Assembly: GCA_023267855.1 (NCBI GenBank)
Contig: JALNLN010000007.1
Coordinates: forward strand, 1 to 64,000
Reading direction: 5' to 3'
Source of the DNA: Candidatus Geocrenenecus dongiae
Lineage (GTDB): Archaea; Thermoproteota; Nitrososphaeria_A; Caldarchaeales; Wolframiiraptoraceae
Length of the DNA: 64,000 nucleotides
Under the pieces are notes generated by a model. That model had not been told where the DNA came from, searched no databases, and saw nothing but the letters and a program-made list of their open reading frames with translations. The translations under genes were made by a program, and so were the position numbers. Below, in pieces: positions 9,965-20,020 of this stretch (its first letter is position 1; each line of letters begins with the position of its first letter).

Positions 9965-10028
9965 GTTTTCAGACTGTCCCGTATACATCATCCCTTTCTC
10001 AGAGGACTGATTATACATCATCCTAAAC
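9965..10028 (-). ncRNA. Candidate C/D-box sRNA, distal copy
   Basis: Minus strand reads GTTT-AGG-ATGATGT-(12 nt ataatcagtcct)-CTGA-gaaaggg-ATGATGT-(12 nt atacgggacagt)-CTGA-AAAC; both guides exactly 12 nt; terminal stem GTTT/AAAC. Confidence 0.72.
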
Positions 10029-10100
10029 ATTATTAACAATCTCTTCTATTTATCTTCTCTCAAATTGAGGAAACTAATATTTTAAAGATTGTAGGGTATG

Positions 10101-10160
10101 GGGTTCAGAGCTTTTGACCATCTTCATATAGGATCTGACAGCCAGGATTCATCATTACCC
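10101..10160 (-). ncRNA. Candidate C/D-box sRNA, proximal copy
   Basis: Minus strand reads GGGT-A-ATGATGA-(11 nt atcctggctgt)-CAGA-tcctat-ATGAAGA-(12 nt tggtcaaaagct)-CTGA-ACCC; consensus C and D boxes, degenerate C'/D', terminal stem GGGT/ACCC. Confidence 0.75.
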
Positions 10161-10216
10161 TCAATAATCTTACATAGTAGCTTTTTCTCATAAATTTATC
10201 TCTTAGAATCTAGGTT

Positions 10217-11599
10217 TCATGACCTTAGCTCTTTTATAGTTTTGATTATCAGTTCTCTTCCATAGTTTACGATTTGTTTTAATCTTTCTTCAGATGATGC
10301 TTCTGCTGACATTTTTATTTGAGGCATAGTGTTAGATGGTCTTATCAGAATCCATCCATCTTTAAAGTAAGCTTTAACACCATCTATCCTATTTATGTTT
10401 AAAGCTTCTTTCTCAAGTTTCTCAGCGATAAGGTCTACAACTTTCCATTTAACCTCGTCTGGACAATCGAATACTATTATAGGTGTAGATGGATATTTAG
10501 GGATCTCGTCAACTATTTCTGAGAGCTTCCTACCACTTTTCGATAAAATCTCAGCCATCTTTAGTAAAGCGTATATAGCATCATCGAAACCCCATAATTC
10601 TGAGAAGTATATATGATTACTTTTTTCTCCAGCTATTACTCCATTCATCTCTCTAATAGCTCTTAGAAAGAATGCTCTCCCAACCCTCATCTCTACGGGT
10701 TCGCATCCACATGAAAGTATGACTTCTCGTAGAGCTGAACTTGAATTCACATCGTATAATACGCGCCCTTTCTTCTCTAGATATTTAACGAATACTGCTA
10801 GCGTTATGTCTCCAGCTAGGAGCCTTCCTTTTTCATCTACAAACACTACTCTATCTCCATCTCCATCAAAACCTGCTCCAAGATCTGCTTTAACCTCAAT
10901 AACTTTTTTCTGAAGATCTTTTAAAGTTTCTTCATTAGGTTCGGGTAGATGTCCAGGGAATAAACCATTCGGTTCTTTATTCAATTCTATGAGTTCTAAT
11001 CCAAGTTGTTCAGCGATCTTAGGGAAGACGATACTCACAGCACCGTTGGAATAATCTACAACTATTCTTAGCTTCCTATCACCTATCTTAACTTTCGATA
11101 AGAGAAATTCTACATAATCTTTGATTAAATCTCTAGAAATCTCAACACCAATTCTATCTACCTTAATGATTTTTGATTCTAATGCTATCTTCTTTAATTC
11201 CTCCATCCCAGCTCCCTCAGAGATTGTTCCACCATCTTCTGTTATCAACTTCATCCCATTCCATTCTGGCGGGTTGTGACTAGCAGTTATCTGTACACCT
11301 CCTTTCAGCTTCCAGTAGACTACTCCAAAGTATGCTCCAGGTGTTGGTACAATTCCTACATCAACTACATCGCATCCAGATTCTCTGAGACCAGTAGATA
11401 CAGCTTTAGCTAAACTTTCTCCACTTAATCTCACATCTCTACCAACTAGCACAGTTCCACTATTCCCCAACATAGTAGCAAAAGAAGACGCAATCACCTT
11501 CACCGATTCTTCTCTTAAATCTCTACCATAAACTCCTCTAATATCATAAGCTCTAAATATGTGGGGAGGTATAGACAGTTCTCCTACCACCACATCCAC
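10217..11599 (-). CDS. Phosphomannomutase/phosphoglucomutase
   Basis: FRAYDIRGVYG, ITASHNPPEWNGMKL active-site loop, DGDGDRVVFVDE, RPSNTMPQIKMSAEA. Confidence 0.95.
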   Translation of the reverse strand: MDVVVGELSIPPHIFRAYDIRGVYGRDLREESVKVIASSFATMLGNSGTVLVGRDVRLSGESLAKAVSTGLRESGCDVVDVGIVPTPGAYFGVVYWKLKGGVQITASHNPPEWNGMKLITEDGGTISEGAGMEELKKIALESKIIKVDRIGVEISRDLIKDYVEFLLSKVKIGDRKLRIVVDYSNGAVSIVFPKIAEQLGLELIELNKEPNGLFPGHLPEPNEETLKDLQKKVIEVKADLGAGFDGDGDRVVFVDEKGRLLAGDITLAVFVKYLEKKGRVLYDVNSSSALREVILSCGCEPVEMRVGRAFFLRAIREMNGVIAGEKSNHIYFSELWGFDDAIYALLKMAEILSKSGRKLSEIVDEIPKYPSTPIIVFDCPDEVKWKVVDLIAEKLEKEALNINRIDGVKAYFKDGWILIRPSNTMPQIKMSAEASSEERLKQIVNYGRELIIKTIKELRS

Positions 11600-11940
11600 C
11601 TAGAATAATATTGATCTGGAAGTAGAAAAACGTAAAACTACTTTTCTCTAAAAAGATGATTCAAAATTCTTAAAGCATTTCTGGCCAAAATTTTCATAAG
11701 AATTCTTCATAAAGAATCTATTGAAAGGATACCGTATAACGAGATCTGGATAAATAAGAGTGAACGTACTCGTAAGTTCTACCTCATATATCTTTCTGTA
11801 GCTACATAATCGAGAAACATCTCCTAGAAATGAATCCTAACATATATAATATGTATGTAATACTCGATGAATCCTTCTCTCTACACATCTAGAAAAACTA
11901 AATTACCTGGATTTACTAAATATTTCCTAGTGAATTGAGT

Positions 11941-12117
11941 ATGGCGAGAGAACGCATAGTAGTTGAGTCAAAAGTGAGAGAGTTGCTACCTGAAGGTATC
12001 AGGCTATCGGCAGATGCTCTAGATGGACTAGATTCAGTTGTAAGAGAGATAATTAAGAAAGCTGTCCAAAGATGTCAAGCAAATGGAAGAAAAACAATCA
12101 TTAAAGAAGACTTCTAG
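11941..12117 (+). CDS. Small histone-fold protein (ATG at 11941; ORF track TTG 11935)
   Basis: 58 aa; VESKVRELLPEGIRLSADALDGLDSVVREIIKKAVQRCQANGRKTIIKEDF, with RKTI-x-x-ED histone-fold motif. Confidence 0.72.
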   Translation: MARERIVVESKVRELLPEGIRLSADALDGLDSVVREIIKKAVQRCQANGRKTIIKEDF

Positions 12118-12264
12118 AAATAAAACTCAAAAATATATCACCAAATTTTTATCCACAAAACCAAAAGTTTTCATATTGGTTATTTAGAAGAATCTCGTAT
12201 TTTTATCTTTAATCTGTAAAGACACTTATAGAAGTATGAAGTAGAAAATCTCGGAGGGGAAGAT

Positions 12265-13236
12265 ATGTCGGTTGAGACTCGTAGAGGAGATGTGAGGATA
12301 TCTCTTATAAAGCTTAGGTTGTCTATGATAGGTGTTTGGGCGATAATAACATCTCTAGCAACACTCATACTTATCGTCGTACTATCAATTTTAGGAATAC
12401 CGTACTTTGGTTTATATGGAATACTCGGTTTTGTGATCTTCTTCCACTTCTTCCAGTGGCTGATCGGACCATACATTATAAATGCTGTTTACAGAGTTAG
12501 AGAACTTAAGCTAGATGAATATCCATGGCTTCATGAAATCGTTGAGAGGCTCTCTAGAAATAGCGGTATGGATAAACCTCCTAAATTGATGTTAGCTGAG
12601 ATAGATATTCCTAATGCTTTTGCTTATGGTAGTCCACTTACCGGCAACATGGTTGCTGTCACAAGAGGGTTGCTGAGAACATTAGATAGAGATGAGATCG
12701 AAGCTGTAATTGGACACGAGCTTGGACACCTAAAACACAAAGACGTAGTCGTAATGATGATGATAAGCATTATACCTGCGTTGATATACTACCTAGGATA
12801 CACATTATATATCTCTGGATGGGTTGGCGATAGTAGAAGGAACAATACAGCTTTAGCAGTATTAATGGGGCTTGGTTTAATGGTGTTGAGCTTCATCTTC
12901 AATCTCTTCGTCTTCTACATGAGTAGGCTTAGAGAATACTATTCAGATGCTCATTCAGCTATGACTGCTAGGAATGGTGCTAGAAATCTGCAAAGAGCAC
13001 TTGTAAGGATAATGGCAGCTTCTGGAAGAATAAGTAGAAAGATTAGAGGAGAATATGAACAGTTTAAAGCATTCTTCATCTCAGACCCAGAAGTCACAAT
13101 AAAAACATATGATAGAGATGTAGATAGATTGATAGATGAATTGAAGAACCAGAAACCAAGCATATTCGAAGAACTATTCAGCACCCATCCACATCCAGCT
13201 AAAAGACTAAGATTCCTAGATCAGTTCATAACCTAA
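12265..13236 (+). CDS. htpX: HtpX-like M48 zinc metalloprotease
   Basis: IEAVIGHELGHLKHKD (HEXXH), TMs, LREYYSDAHSA, FSTHPHPAKRLRFL. Confidence 0.93.
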   Translation: MSVETRRGDVRISLIKLRLSMIGVWAIITSLATLILIVVLSILGIPYFGLYGILGFVIFFHFFQWLIGPYIINAVYRVRELKLDEYPWLHEIVERLSRNSGMDKPPKLMLAEIDIPNAFAYGSPLTGNMVAVTRGLLRTLDRDEIEAVIGHELGHLKHKDVVVMMMISIIPALIYYLGYTLYISGWVGDSRRNNTALAVLMGLGLMVLSFIFNLFVFYMSRLREYYSDAHSAMTARNGARNLQRALVRIMAASGRISRKIRGEYEQFKAFFISDPEVTIKTYDRDVDRLIDELKNQKPSIFEELFSTHPHPAKRLRFLDQFIT

Positions 13237-13317
13237 ATTATTTCATTTCTATGTGAGGATTTTTGAATAGAATACACTTATCTAGAAGAAGTAGAAACAA
13301 TCTCAGGTGGATAGAAT

Positions 13318-14634
13318 ATGGTTACTCCTATAAAGATCCTCGAAGAATTAAGGCTTAGTAGATTCCACTATATCTTACTCACTATAACGTCTCTTGTTTA
13401 TGCTTTAGCTGCGATGAATGTTATGCTTATAGGCGCTCTGCTTCCAGCTATCCAGAAAGAATGGAAGTTAACACCTTCAGAAGCAGGATACATGTTAAGC
13501 TTCGGCTATCTTGGAATGTTCTTCGGAGCTATACTTAGCGGTAGAATCTCTGATAAGATTGGTAGAAAGTATACCATGATTTTGATGCTCTCCATAGCAT
13601 CTATCTTCACTGGTTTATGTGGAATTGCATGGGATTTCTGGAGTATGTCAATTATGAGAATTATAGCGGGAATAGGGTTGGGCGGGACCCTACCATTACC
13701 AGGTGTCTATATTTCTGAATATCCTCCAGCAAGATATAGGGGAAGATTTGTAGGACTTGTTGAAACAGCATGGGTTTACGGAGTAATATTATCAATAATA
13801 TTCGCAAGAATAATAATGCCTACGGTGGGATGGAGAACAGTCTTCGTAGCATCCTACATACCTCTCTTACTCATACCATTCATAATCTTCTACATACCGG
13901 AATCCATAAGATTTTTAGAGAAGAAGAATAAGCCAGATGAGATTAAACAGATATTTAAGAAATATGGTTTGGTAGAAGATGTAGAGAAGATAGAATTAAG
14001 TTTGGGAAAACATGAGGAGACACGTATACTAGAATTGTTTACAAGAGATTATATGAAAAGAACGATTCTGCTCTGGGTGCTGTGGGCTGTCTTAGTTTAC
14101 ACGTATCATGGAATATTCATCTGGCTTCCATCAATATACGCTAGCCTATTCCAGTACGAAATTGTGAAAAGTCTAGAATGGGTTTTAATAATAACTCTGG
14201 CACAGATTCCAGGATACTATAGCGCTACATTTCTACTTGATAAGATCGGAAGGAAACTTGTTCTGGAAATATATTTGACGGTAGCCGGGGTTGCTTGCCT
14301 ACTACTTGCGACAACAATTGACATCAACATGATACTCATGTACAGCATCGTTATCTCATTCTTTAATCTAGGTGCTTGGGCTGGACTATACACATATACT
14401 CCAGAACTCTATCCAACTAGGATAAGAGGGACTGGGACAGGTGTGGCAGCAAGTATAGGTAGACTGGCCGGCATACTAGCTCCATCTATCACAGGATACT
14501 TATTTGAAGTTGGTGGCGGATCACTACTACACGCATTCATAATATTTGCTCTAGCACACATAATTGCAGCATTATCAACATTGATAATTGGAGAAGAGAC
14601 TAAGGAGAAGATGTTGGAAGAAATTGCGAGATAG
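13318..14634 (+). CDS. MFS transporter
   Basis: 12-TM pattern, GRISDKIGRKYTM, YPTRIRGTGTGVAASIGRLAGI. Confidence 0.92.
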   Translation: MVTPIKILEELRLSRFHYILLTITSLVYALAAMNVMLIGALLPAIQKEWKLTPSEAGYMLSFGYLGMFFGAILSGRISDKIGRKYTMILMLSIASIFTGLCGIAWDFWSMSIMRIIAGIGLGGTLPLPGVYISEYPPARYRGRFVGLVETAWVYGVILSIIFARIIMPTVGWRTVFVASYIPLLLIPFIIFYIPESIRFLEKKNKPDEIKQIFKKYGLVEDVEKIELSLGKHEETRILELFTRDYMKRTILLWVLWAVLVYTYHGIFIWLPSIYASLFQYEIVKSLEWVLIITLAQIPGYYSATFLLDKIGRKLVLEIYLTVAGVACLLLATTIDINMILMYSIVISFFNLGAWAGLYTYTPELYPTRIRGTGTGVAASIGRLAGILAPSITGYLFEVGGGSLLHAFIIFALAHIIAALSTLIIGEETKEKMLEEIAR

Positions 14635-14649
14635 AGATCCATACATTCA

Positions 14650-16632
14650 TTATTGTTCTACTCTAGATACGCCCTCACTATCCTTGTAGACCTTTATGAT
14701 ATTATCTGCTTCTTCTACACCATATCCGTGATGAGTTACTAGAATTACTTGTTTCATGTATTTCTTGAGTTTAGAGAAGTAGTTTAAGAGTATTTCTAAG
14801 TTCTCCTGATCTACCCCGTATGTTGGTTCATCTAGGATTATTAAGTTTCTGAACCCTATGTATTCGAGGATGGCTAATCTGAGTGCGAGTGATATTAATG
14901 TTTGATGTCCACCTCCAACATATACTGCTGGTATGGGTTCTATCAAACCTACTGGATGAACATACACTGAATAGTTTTCAGGGTCTATCAATATCGCTCG
15001 GTATACTTTTTGATCCGTTAGAGAATCTAGTATCTGGAGAGATCTATAGGAGATGGACTCTAACATTGCTTTACGTTCTTCTTCGATAGATTCAGTAAGC
15101 TTCTCCAAGAACTTTCTACTCAAGCTTAATGCTTTAACTCTTTTCTCTACTTCTCTTAACCTATTCTTCTCTCTTTCAAGTTTTCTAGCAATTTCATATC
15201 TCAACTTCATCTTTTCTTTCAACTTCTGTTCAAGCTCGGTTTTCTTAGCCTTTTTTAATTCTACTTCTTCCCGTGAAGCGATAAGTCTACCCACTTTTTC
15301 CATAAGCCTCTCCCCCCTTAAATCTATATCTATTTTGAGAGAATTAGCTAAGCCTTCAACTTCATTCTCCAACATTTTTATAATTTTCATTATCTTCATC
15401 TCTCTTTCATCAAGTTCTTTAAAAGTCTCGACGAGAGCTGAGAGTCTTTCTTTCCTTTCTCTCACACGTCTTTCTTCTTGCTTTTTCTCTTCAAGCTTCT
15501 TCTCAAGTTCCGATATCTCTACATTAATACGTGATTCTTCTTCCCTAAGTCTCTTTAATTCATTTTCTTCATCTATTATGAGACTGTGAATTATTAATGG
15601 GCTGATGGGTTGACCGCAGGTTGGACAGGTAGCTTTCCCAGATTGTAAGAGTTTCATTTGGTTTTCTAAGAGTTCTTTTAAGTTTAAGATCTTGCTTGAG
15701 ATTGATGTGCTTTCAGACAATCTTCTACGTAGCTCCATCTCCATTAACGGGATCTCTCTAGCCAGGTCTTCAAGTTCTTTCTTCAATCTACTTTCTTCTC
15801 TCTTTACACTATCTATGCTCTCCAAACCGTATTTGGATAACAGTTCCCTTCTAGTGTTTTTGATTTCCTGGTTCATGTTTCTATACTTCTCTAGTTCTGA
15901 GATTTTGTTTATGAGTATCTGTATTGTTGGAGACTCCATTATCGAAATCTCTTTCTCAAGTTGCTTCAATTCTTCTGAGAGAGATGATAAGTCTTCTTCT
16001 ACTTCTTTTAATCTTTCTTCGTAGATTGGAATCACGTTCATTATGAGGTTCCTGTATTCTGCTTCTACATCTAATCCATCTATCTTCGACAATCTTCTAC
16101 CTGCTTGTTCTATCTGTTCACATATCTCTCTGAGGAGAGTTATACCAAACACGGTATCCATTTCTTCTTTCTTAGGCTCAATTATTTCTGTCAGCTTTCC
16201 TTGACGTATATAGACGAGCCAGTTAAACGATCTATAACCTACGCCTAGAAGTAGAGTTATCTTTCTTCTAAGATCTTCCTGACTTTCTAGAGGAATCTCC
16301 TTACTGTTTATGAAAAGCCTTATACTAGAAGTGTAAGCTCTACCATACCTGTATTCTAGAGTTCTATAGACTTCTACAATACTTGAGTCTCTTGGGCTCT
16401 TAAATTTAATATAGACTTGTAGGTTTCTTGCATCTTTCTTCTTAGAGAATAGTAGCCTTTGATCTATTCCAGGAATGGCGCCATACAATCCATAGAGTAT
16501 GCTTTCAAGTATAGCTGTCTTTCCAGTAGAGTTTCTACCTGTAATCAAGTTTAATCCTTCAGTGAACCTTACTTCAGCGTACTCGTATCCTAAAAAGTTC
16601 TTTAATCTAACTTCTTCTATCATTCTTCTCAC
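14650..16632 (-). CDS. rad50: Rad50 ATPase
   Basis: Walker A GRNSTGKTAILE, coiled coil with zinc hook CPTCGQP, signature YVGGGHQTLISLALRLA, Walker B NLIILDEPTYGVD. Confidence 0.95.
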   Translation of the reverse strand: MRRMIEEVRLKNFLGYEYAEVRFTEGLNLITGRNSTGKTAILESILYGLYGAIPGIDQRLLFSKKKDARNLQVYIKFKSPRDSSIVEVYRTLEYRYGRAYTSSIRLFINSKEIPLESQEDLRRKITLLLGVGYRSFNWLVYIRQGKLTEIIEPKKEEMDTVFGITLLREICEQIEQAGRRLSKIDGLDVEAEYRNLIMNVIPIYEERLKEVEEDLSSLSEELKQLEKEISIMESPTIQILINKISELEKYRNMNQEIKNTRRELLSKYGLESIDSVKREESRLKKELEDLAREIPLMEMELRRRLSESTSISSKILNLKELLENQMKLLQSGKATCPTCGQPISPLIIHSLIIDEENELKRLREEESRINVEISELEKKLEEKKQEERRVRERKERLSALVETFKELDEREMKIMKIIKMLENEVEGLANSLKIDIDLRGERLMEKVGRLIASREEVELKKAKKTELEQKLKEKMKLRYEIARKLEREKNRLREVEKRVKALSLSRKFLEKLTESIEEERKAMLESISYRSLQILDSLTDQKVYRAILIDPENYSVYVHPVGLIEPIPAVYVGGGHQTLISLALRLAILEYIGFRNLIILDEPTYGVDQENLEILLNYFSKLKKYMKQVILVTHHGYGVEEADNIIKVYKDSEGVSRVEQ

Positions 16633-17941
16633 CCTTCAATCTCTCCGCTTCCATAATCTTCTCAGCTTTCTCCAAGAATATCTTAACCCACTTATCTACA
16701 AAAATAGATCTATCGGAATCTTTCAACAATCCTGTTCTCTCACTACCTTTTTCTTCAAGAGCCACTGTCGTTTCTTCAACTATCTCTGCTACAGATTCTT
16801 CTTCAACATCTTTAAAGACACTTCTGATTAATTCTTCTCTAGAGAATCTCTTAAAAGCTGTATATTCAGCAGGAGAAACGATTGATTTAAGATTTTCCTC
16901 AATATCTATGAATAGTAGTAGAGGGTTCTCTTTCATAATTTTCTCCAACTCATTTTCATGGAATATCTTTGACACATATTTTTCTTCGAGAAGTGTTCCC
17001 TGAAGTTTTATCTTTAAGATTCCTTGAATTCTCTCCTCATATAATTTTGCCGCAAATCTTAAAATTTCTTCTACAGCTCTTTTCTTATACCATTCTATAG
17101 ATTGAGGTTTCTCTGAATATATTTTAACTATTTCTATTTTTTGGAGAGGTTTGATAGGTATAAATCTAGAATCCAGGTTCTTTTCTTCATCTACATCAAT
17201 TATGTATACTCCGAATGGTCCCTTCTCATCTAAATCTATTGCTTCGGTAGCTCCAGGAATAATTATCTTAATGCCTCTACCTACATTTATTATGTTATCT
17301 CTTTCATGGTAGTGTCCTGCAACCACTATGTCTAGATTGAGTTTCATTACATCGTCTAAGTCTATCAACGTATGTTGAGGCGAGGGAGGAACGTTAGAAA
17401 TACTCTCAATGTAGTTGTGGATTAAAAGTATCCTAGTTAAATCACTCTCCAATGAAGAGAATACTGAGTTGATATCGTCCAGCATATTCTTAAACCTACT
17501 TCTTATATGTGGATAGTACCCCACTCCAATCACGGCCACATTACTATCTATATAATATCCTTCTAAACCAGTTTCTTTATCGAACTCTAGTACTCTGAAG
17601 TAGTCTGCCAATGGGTGTGTTACATAATCTAGTACTGAGTTTAAAAATGTCCCATCATGATTACCTCTGATAATTAGTATGTTTACATCTTTAACCGATC
17701 TTTCCTTAACGTTCTTGACGAGTCTGTAAAACTCATCCTTAACGAATACTGCATCCTCACTTCTCATACTCTTCTTCTCAAATAAGTCTCCTGCATGTAA
17801 AACCAAGTCTACATCTGAGTTTATGAGTATATTTACAGCTTCTCTAAATGCATGTCTAAATGCTTTTCTCCTTGCTTCTCCAACAATCTTCGGTATATCT
17901 CTACCTACATGTGTATCACTTAAAATTCCGATCCTAACCAT
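16607..17941 (-). CDS. mre11: Mre11 nuclease
   Basis: ILSDTHVGR, LHAGDLFEKKS, IIRGNHDG, LLIHNYI, VAGHYHERD; overlaps rad50. Confidence 0.94.
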   Translation of the reverse strand: MVRIGILSDTHVGRDIPKIVGEARRKAFRHAFREAVNILINSDVDLVLHAGDLFEKKSMRSEDAVFVKDEFYRLVKNVKERSVKDVNILIIRGNHDGTFLNSVLDYVTHPLADYFRVLEFDKETGLEGYYIDSNVAVIGVGYYPHIRSRFKNMLDDINSVFSSLESDLTRILLIHNYIESISNVPPSPQHTLIDLDDVMKLNLDIVVAGHYHERDNIINVGRGIKIIIPGATEAIDLDEKGPFGVYIIDVDEEKNLDSRFIPIKPLQKIEIVKIYSEKPQSIEWYKKRAVEEILRFAAKLYEERIQGILKIKLQGTLLEEKYVSKIFHENELEKIMKENPLLLFIDIEENLKSIVSPAEYTAFKRFSREELIRSVFKDVEEESVAEIVEETTVALEEKGSERTGLLKDSDRSIFVDKWVKIFLEKAEKIMEAERLKGEKNDRRS

Positions 17942-18010
17942 TTCAATACTCTATGTAAAAGAATTGAGGGGTGGTTGATAAAATATGTAATGTAGATCTT
18001 ATATTAAATC

Positions 18011-18445
18011 TTACCTAGATATTCTCAACAGATTTACAAGCTCATCGAGTTTACGTGTAACTTCTTCAAGCATGTTCTTTAAAGTTGTTATCTGACTACT
18101 TACCTCGCTGAGCTTTTCTTCTAAAACATACTGGATAGGTCCAAATCCTTCATGTAATTCATCTCCTATAGTTCCATATTTTACCATAAATGATTTTAGT
18201 TTAGAATCAGGTTTCGTTTCTTCTATGGAAAGTTCTTTTACATATACATGTGGAGGCAATGTTTTCAGTTTATCCACAAATTCTTCTACAGATTTATCTT
18301 CTCCTTGAATATGTATTAGTAGATCTCCGTTTTCCGTAAACTCTACTGTACCTTGTAGTTTGAGATTTCTAGCAAGTTCTACTATAAGCCATCTATAACC
18401 TGTTCTCTGAATTCTTCCAGAGATTTTTATCTTAAGAGCTTTCAT
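18011..18445 (-). CDS. Acylphosphatase-domain protein with C-terminal coiled coil
   Basis: KISGRIQRTGYRWLIVELARNLKLQGTVEFTENGDLLIHIQG; C-terminal heptad-like region. Confidence 0.82.
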   Translation of the reverse strand: MKALKIKISGRIQRTGYRWLIVELARNLKLQGTVEFTENGDLLIHIQGEDKSVEEFVDKLKTLPPHVYVKELSIEETKPDSKLKSFMVKYGTIGDELHEGFGPIQYVLEEKLSEVSSQITTLKNMLEEVTRKLDELVNLLRISR

Positions 18446-18480
18446 AGAAATTTATGTAATAGAAGATGTATTTAATCTTG

Positions 18481-19932
18481 TTAGTAAGCTCTTGCAACAT
18501 AGACGATTGTTCTTGCTTCTTTTCCACATGCTATGCAAGGTCTATCAGGTCTTTCCGCTATATCGTATCTCTCCCCCCTAATCTCTCCTCCAACATTTTC
18601 TCTAATCTTCTGAGCACATTCGAGAGACCCACACCAAGCCACTCTAACTATATTCTTATCGTCCACGGCCTTCGTTGCTTCCTCCATACTTCTAGCATCA
18701 ACAATCAATTTATGTAACATTCTTTCACTTCTCTCTCTGAGATTACGTAAAATATCATCCATAAGAAATGTTATCTTATCTATAAGCTTATCTTTACTAC
18801 ACTGTATTCTCTCTAAAGTATCTCTTCTAGTTAATGTTACAGTACCTTCGATTACTTCTTTTGGACCAACCTCGATTCTTATAGGTGTGCCCATCAATTC
18901 CCAGTGATAGAATTTCTCTCCAGGTGTTACGTCTTCTCTATCGTCTAGTACTGTTCTCCATCTATCTTTGACTTCTCTGTATATTTCTTCAGCATACTTC
19001 ATTACTTCTTTTTCCTGACCTTTGAACAGTATTGGTATGATTACTATCTGTGTAGGTGCAACTGCTGGTGGGAGCACCAATCCTCTATCATCTCCATGTT
19101 GCGAGATAATTGCTGCAAGCACTCTGCTATACCCAAAACCATAACATAATTGATAAACGTATCCTCTAGAACCATCTTTCTTCTCAAACGTTATATCATA
19201 TGCTTTAGCGAAATTCCTACCTAGATTGTGAACTGTCGCAACTTGATTTACTCTCCCATCGGGGTTCCAAGCATCAAATGCTATAGAGTAAACTGCTCCA
19301 GCAAATTTATCGAAATCCGGTCTTTTTAATAGTAGGAAACTTATGCCGAGTTCTTTGAGGACTTGTGAGTATATTTCTATTGCTTCTCTTACTTGTCTCT
19401 CAGCATCTGTTGGAGACTCATGAGCTGTATGTGCTTCATTCCACGGTATCTCTCTAACTCTATAGAGAGGTCTAGTGGCCTTAGTCTCATACCTGTAGAC
19501 GTTAACACTTTGGTGGACTTTTAACGGTAAGTCTGCGTGGCTTCTAATCCATAGCTTAAACATTGGATATATTATAGTTTCAGAGGTGGGTCGGATAATT
19601 AGAGTACGCTGAGATTCTTTATCACCTTTCAGTTCTATTTTAAAGACTTCTCCAGAGAATCCTTTAATATGTTCAGCTTCTTTAGCGAAGAGTTCATCAG
19701 TTGTAACTAGTGGGAAAAGCATAAGCTTATGCCCAGTCTTCTCAAGTTTTTCTTCAAGCATTTTCCGGATTTTATCCATTATATACGCTCCATTCTCTAA
19801 GTAAACTAGAAACCCCTTCACTGGAAATCTATTATCAACTATTTTTGCGTTTAGGAGTATTTCATCAAACCACACCGTAAAATTCGTAAACTTCTTTAAA
19901 CATGAAGCAGATTGCTGTTTCTCTGAAGTCAT
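18481..19932 (-). CDS. proS: Prolyl-tRNA synthetase (archaeal/eukaryotic type)
   Basis: LIIRPTSETIIYPMFKLWIRSHADLPLKVHQSVNVYRYE, REIPWNEAHTAH, C-terminal CIACGKEARTIVYVARAY. Confidence 0.95.
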   Translation of the reverse strand: MTSEKQQSASCLKKFTNFTVWFDEILLNAKIVDNRFPVKGFLVYLENGAYIMDKIRKMLEEKLEKTGHKLMLFPLVTTDELFAKEAEHIKGFSGEVFKIELKGDKESQRTLIIRPTSETIIYPMFKLWIRSHADLPLKVHQSVNVYRYETKATRPLYRVREIPWNEAHTAHESPTDAERQVREAIEIYSQVLKELGISFLLLKRPDFDKFAGAVYSIAFDAWNPDGRVNQVATVHNLGRNFAKAYDITFEKKDGSRGYVYQLCYGFGYSRVLAAIISQHGDDRGLVLPPAVAPTQIVIIPILFKGQEKEVMKYAEEIYREVKDRWRTVLDDREDVTPGEKFYHWELMGTPIRIEVGPKEVIEGTVTLTRRDTLERIQCSKDKLIDKITFLMDDILRNLRERSERMLHKLIVDARSMEEATKAVDDKNIVRVAWCGSLECAQKIRENVGGEIRGERYDIAERPDRPCIACGKEARTIVYVARAY

Positions 19933-20020
19933 TTCTTCTCAAGCCCTAAATTCTAAAAAGATATTATTAATCTTTCCGTTTAGTTTGATGAGATATATGT
20001 ATCACTTTGTATAAATTGAG

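Noticed and set aside
15053-16024. Long plus-strand ORFs (178 aa, 110 aa) inside rad50
   Set aside because: Ser/Phe/Leu-rich antisense shadow of the Glu/Lys-rich coiled coil; typical artefact.
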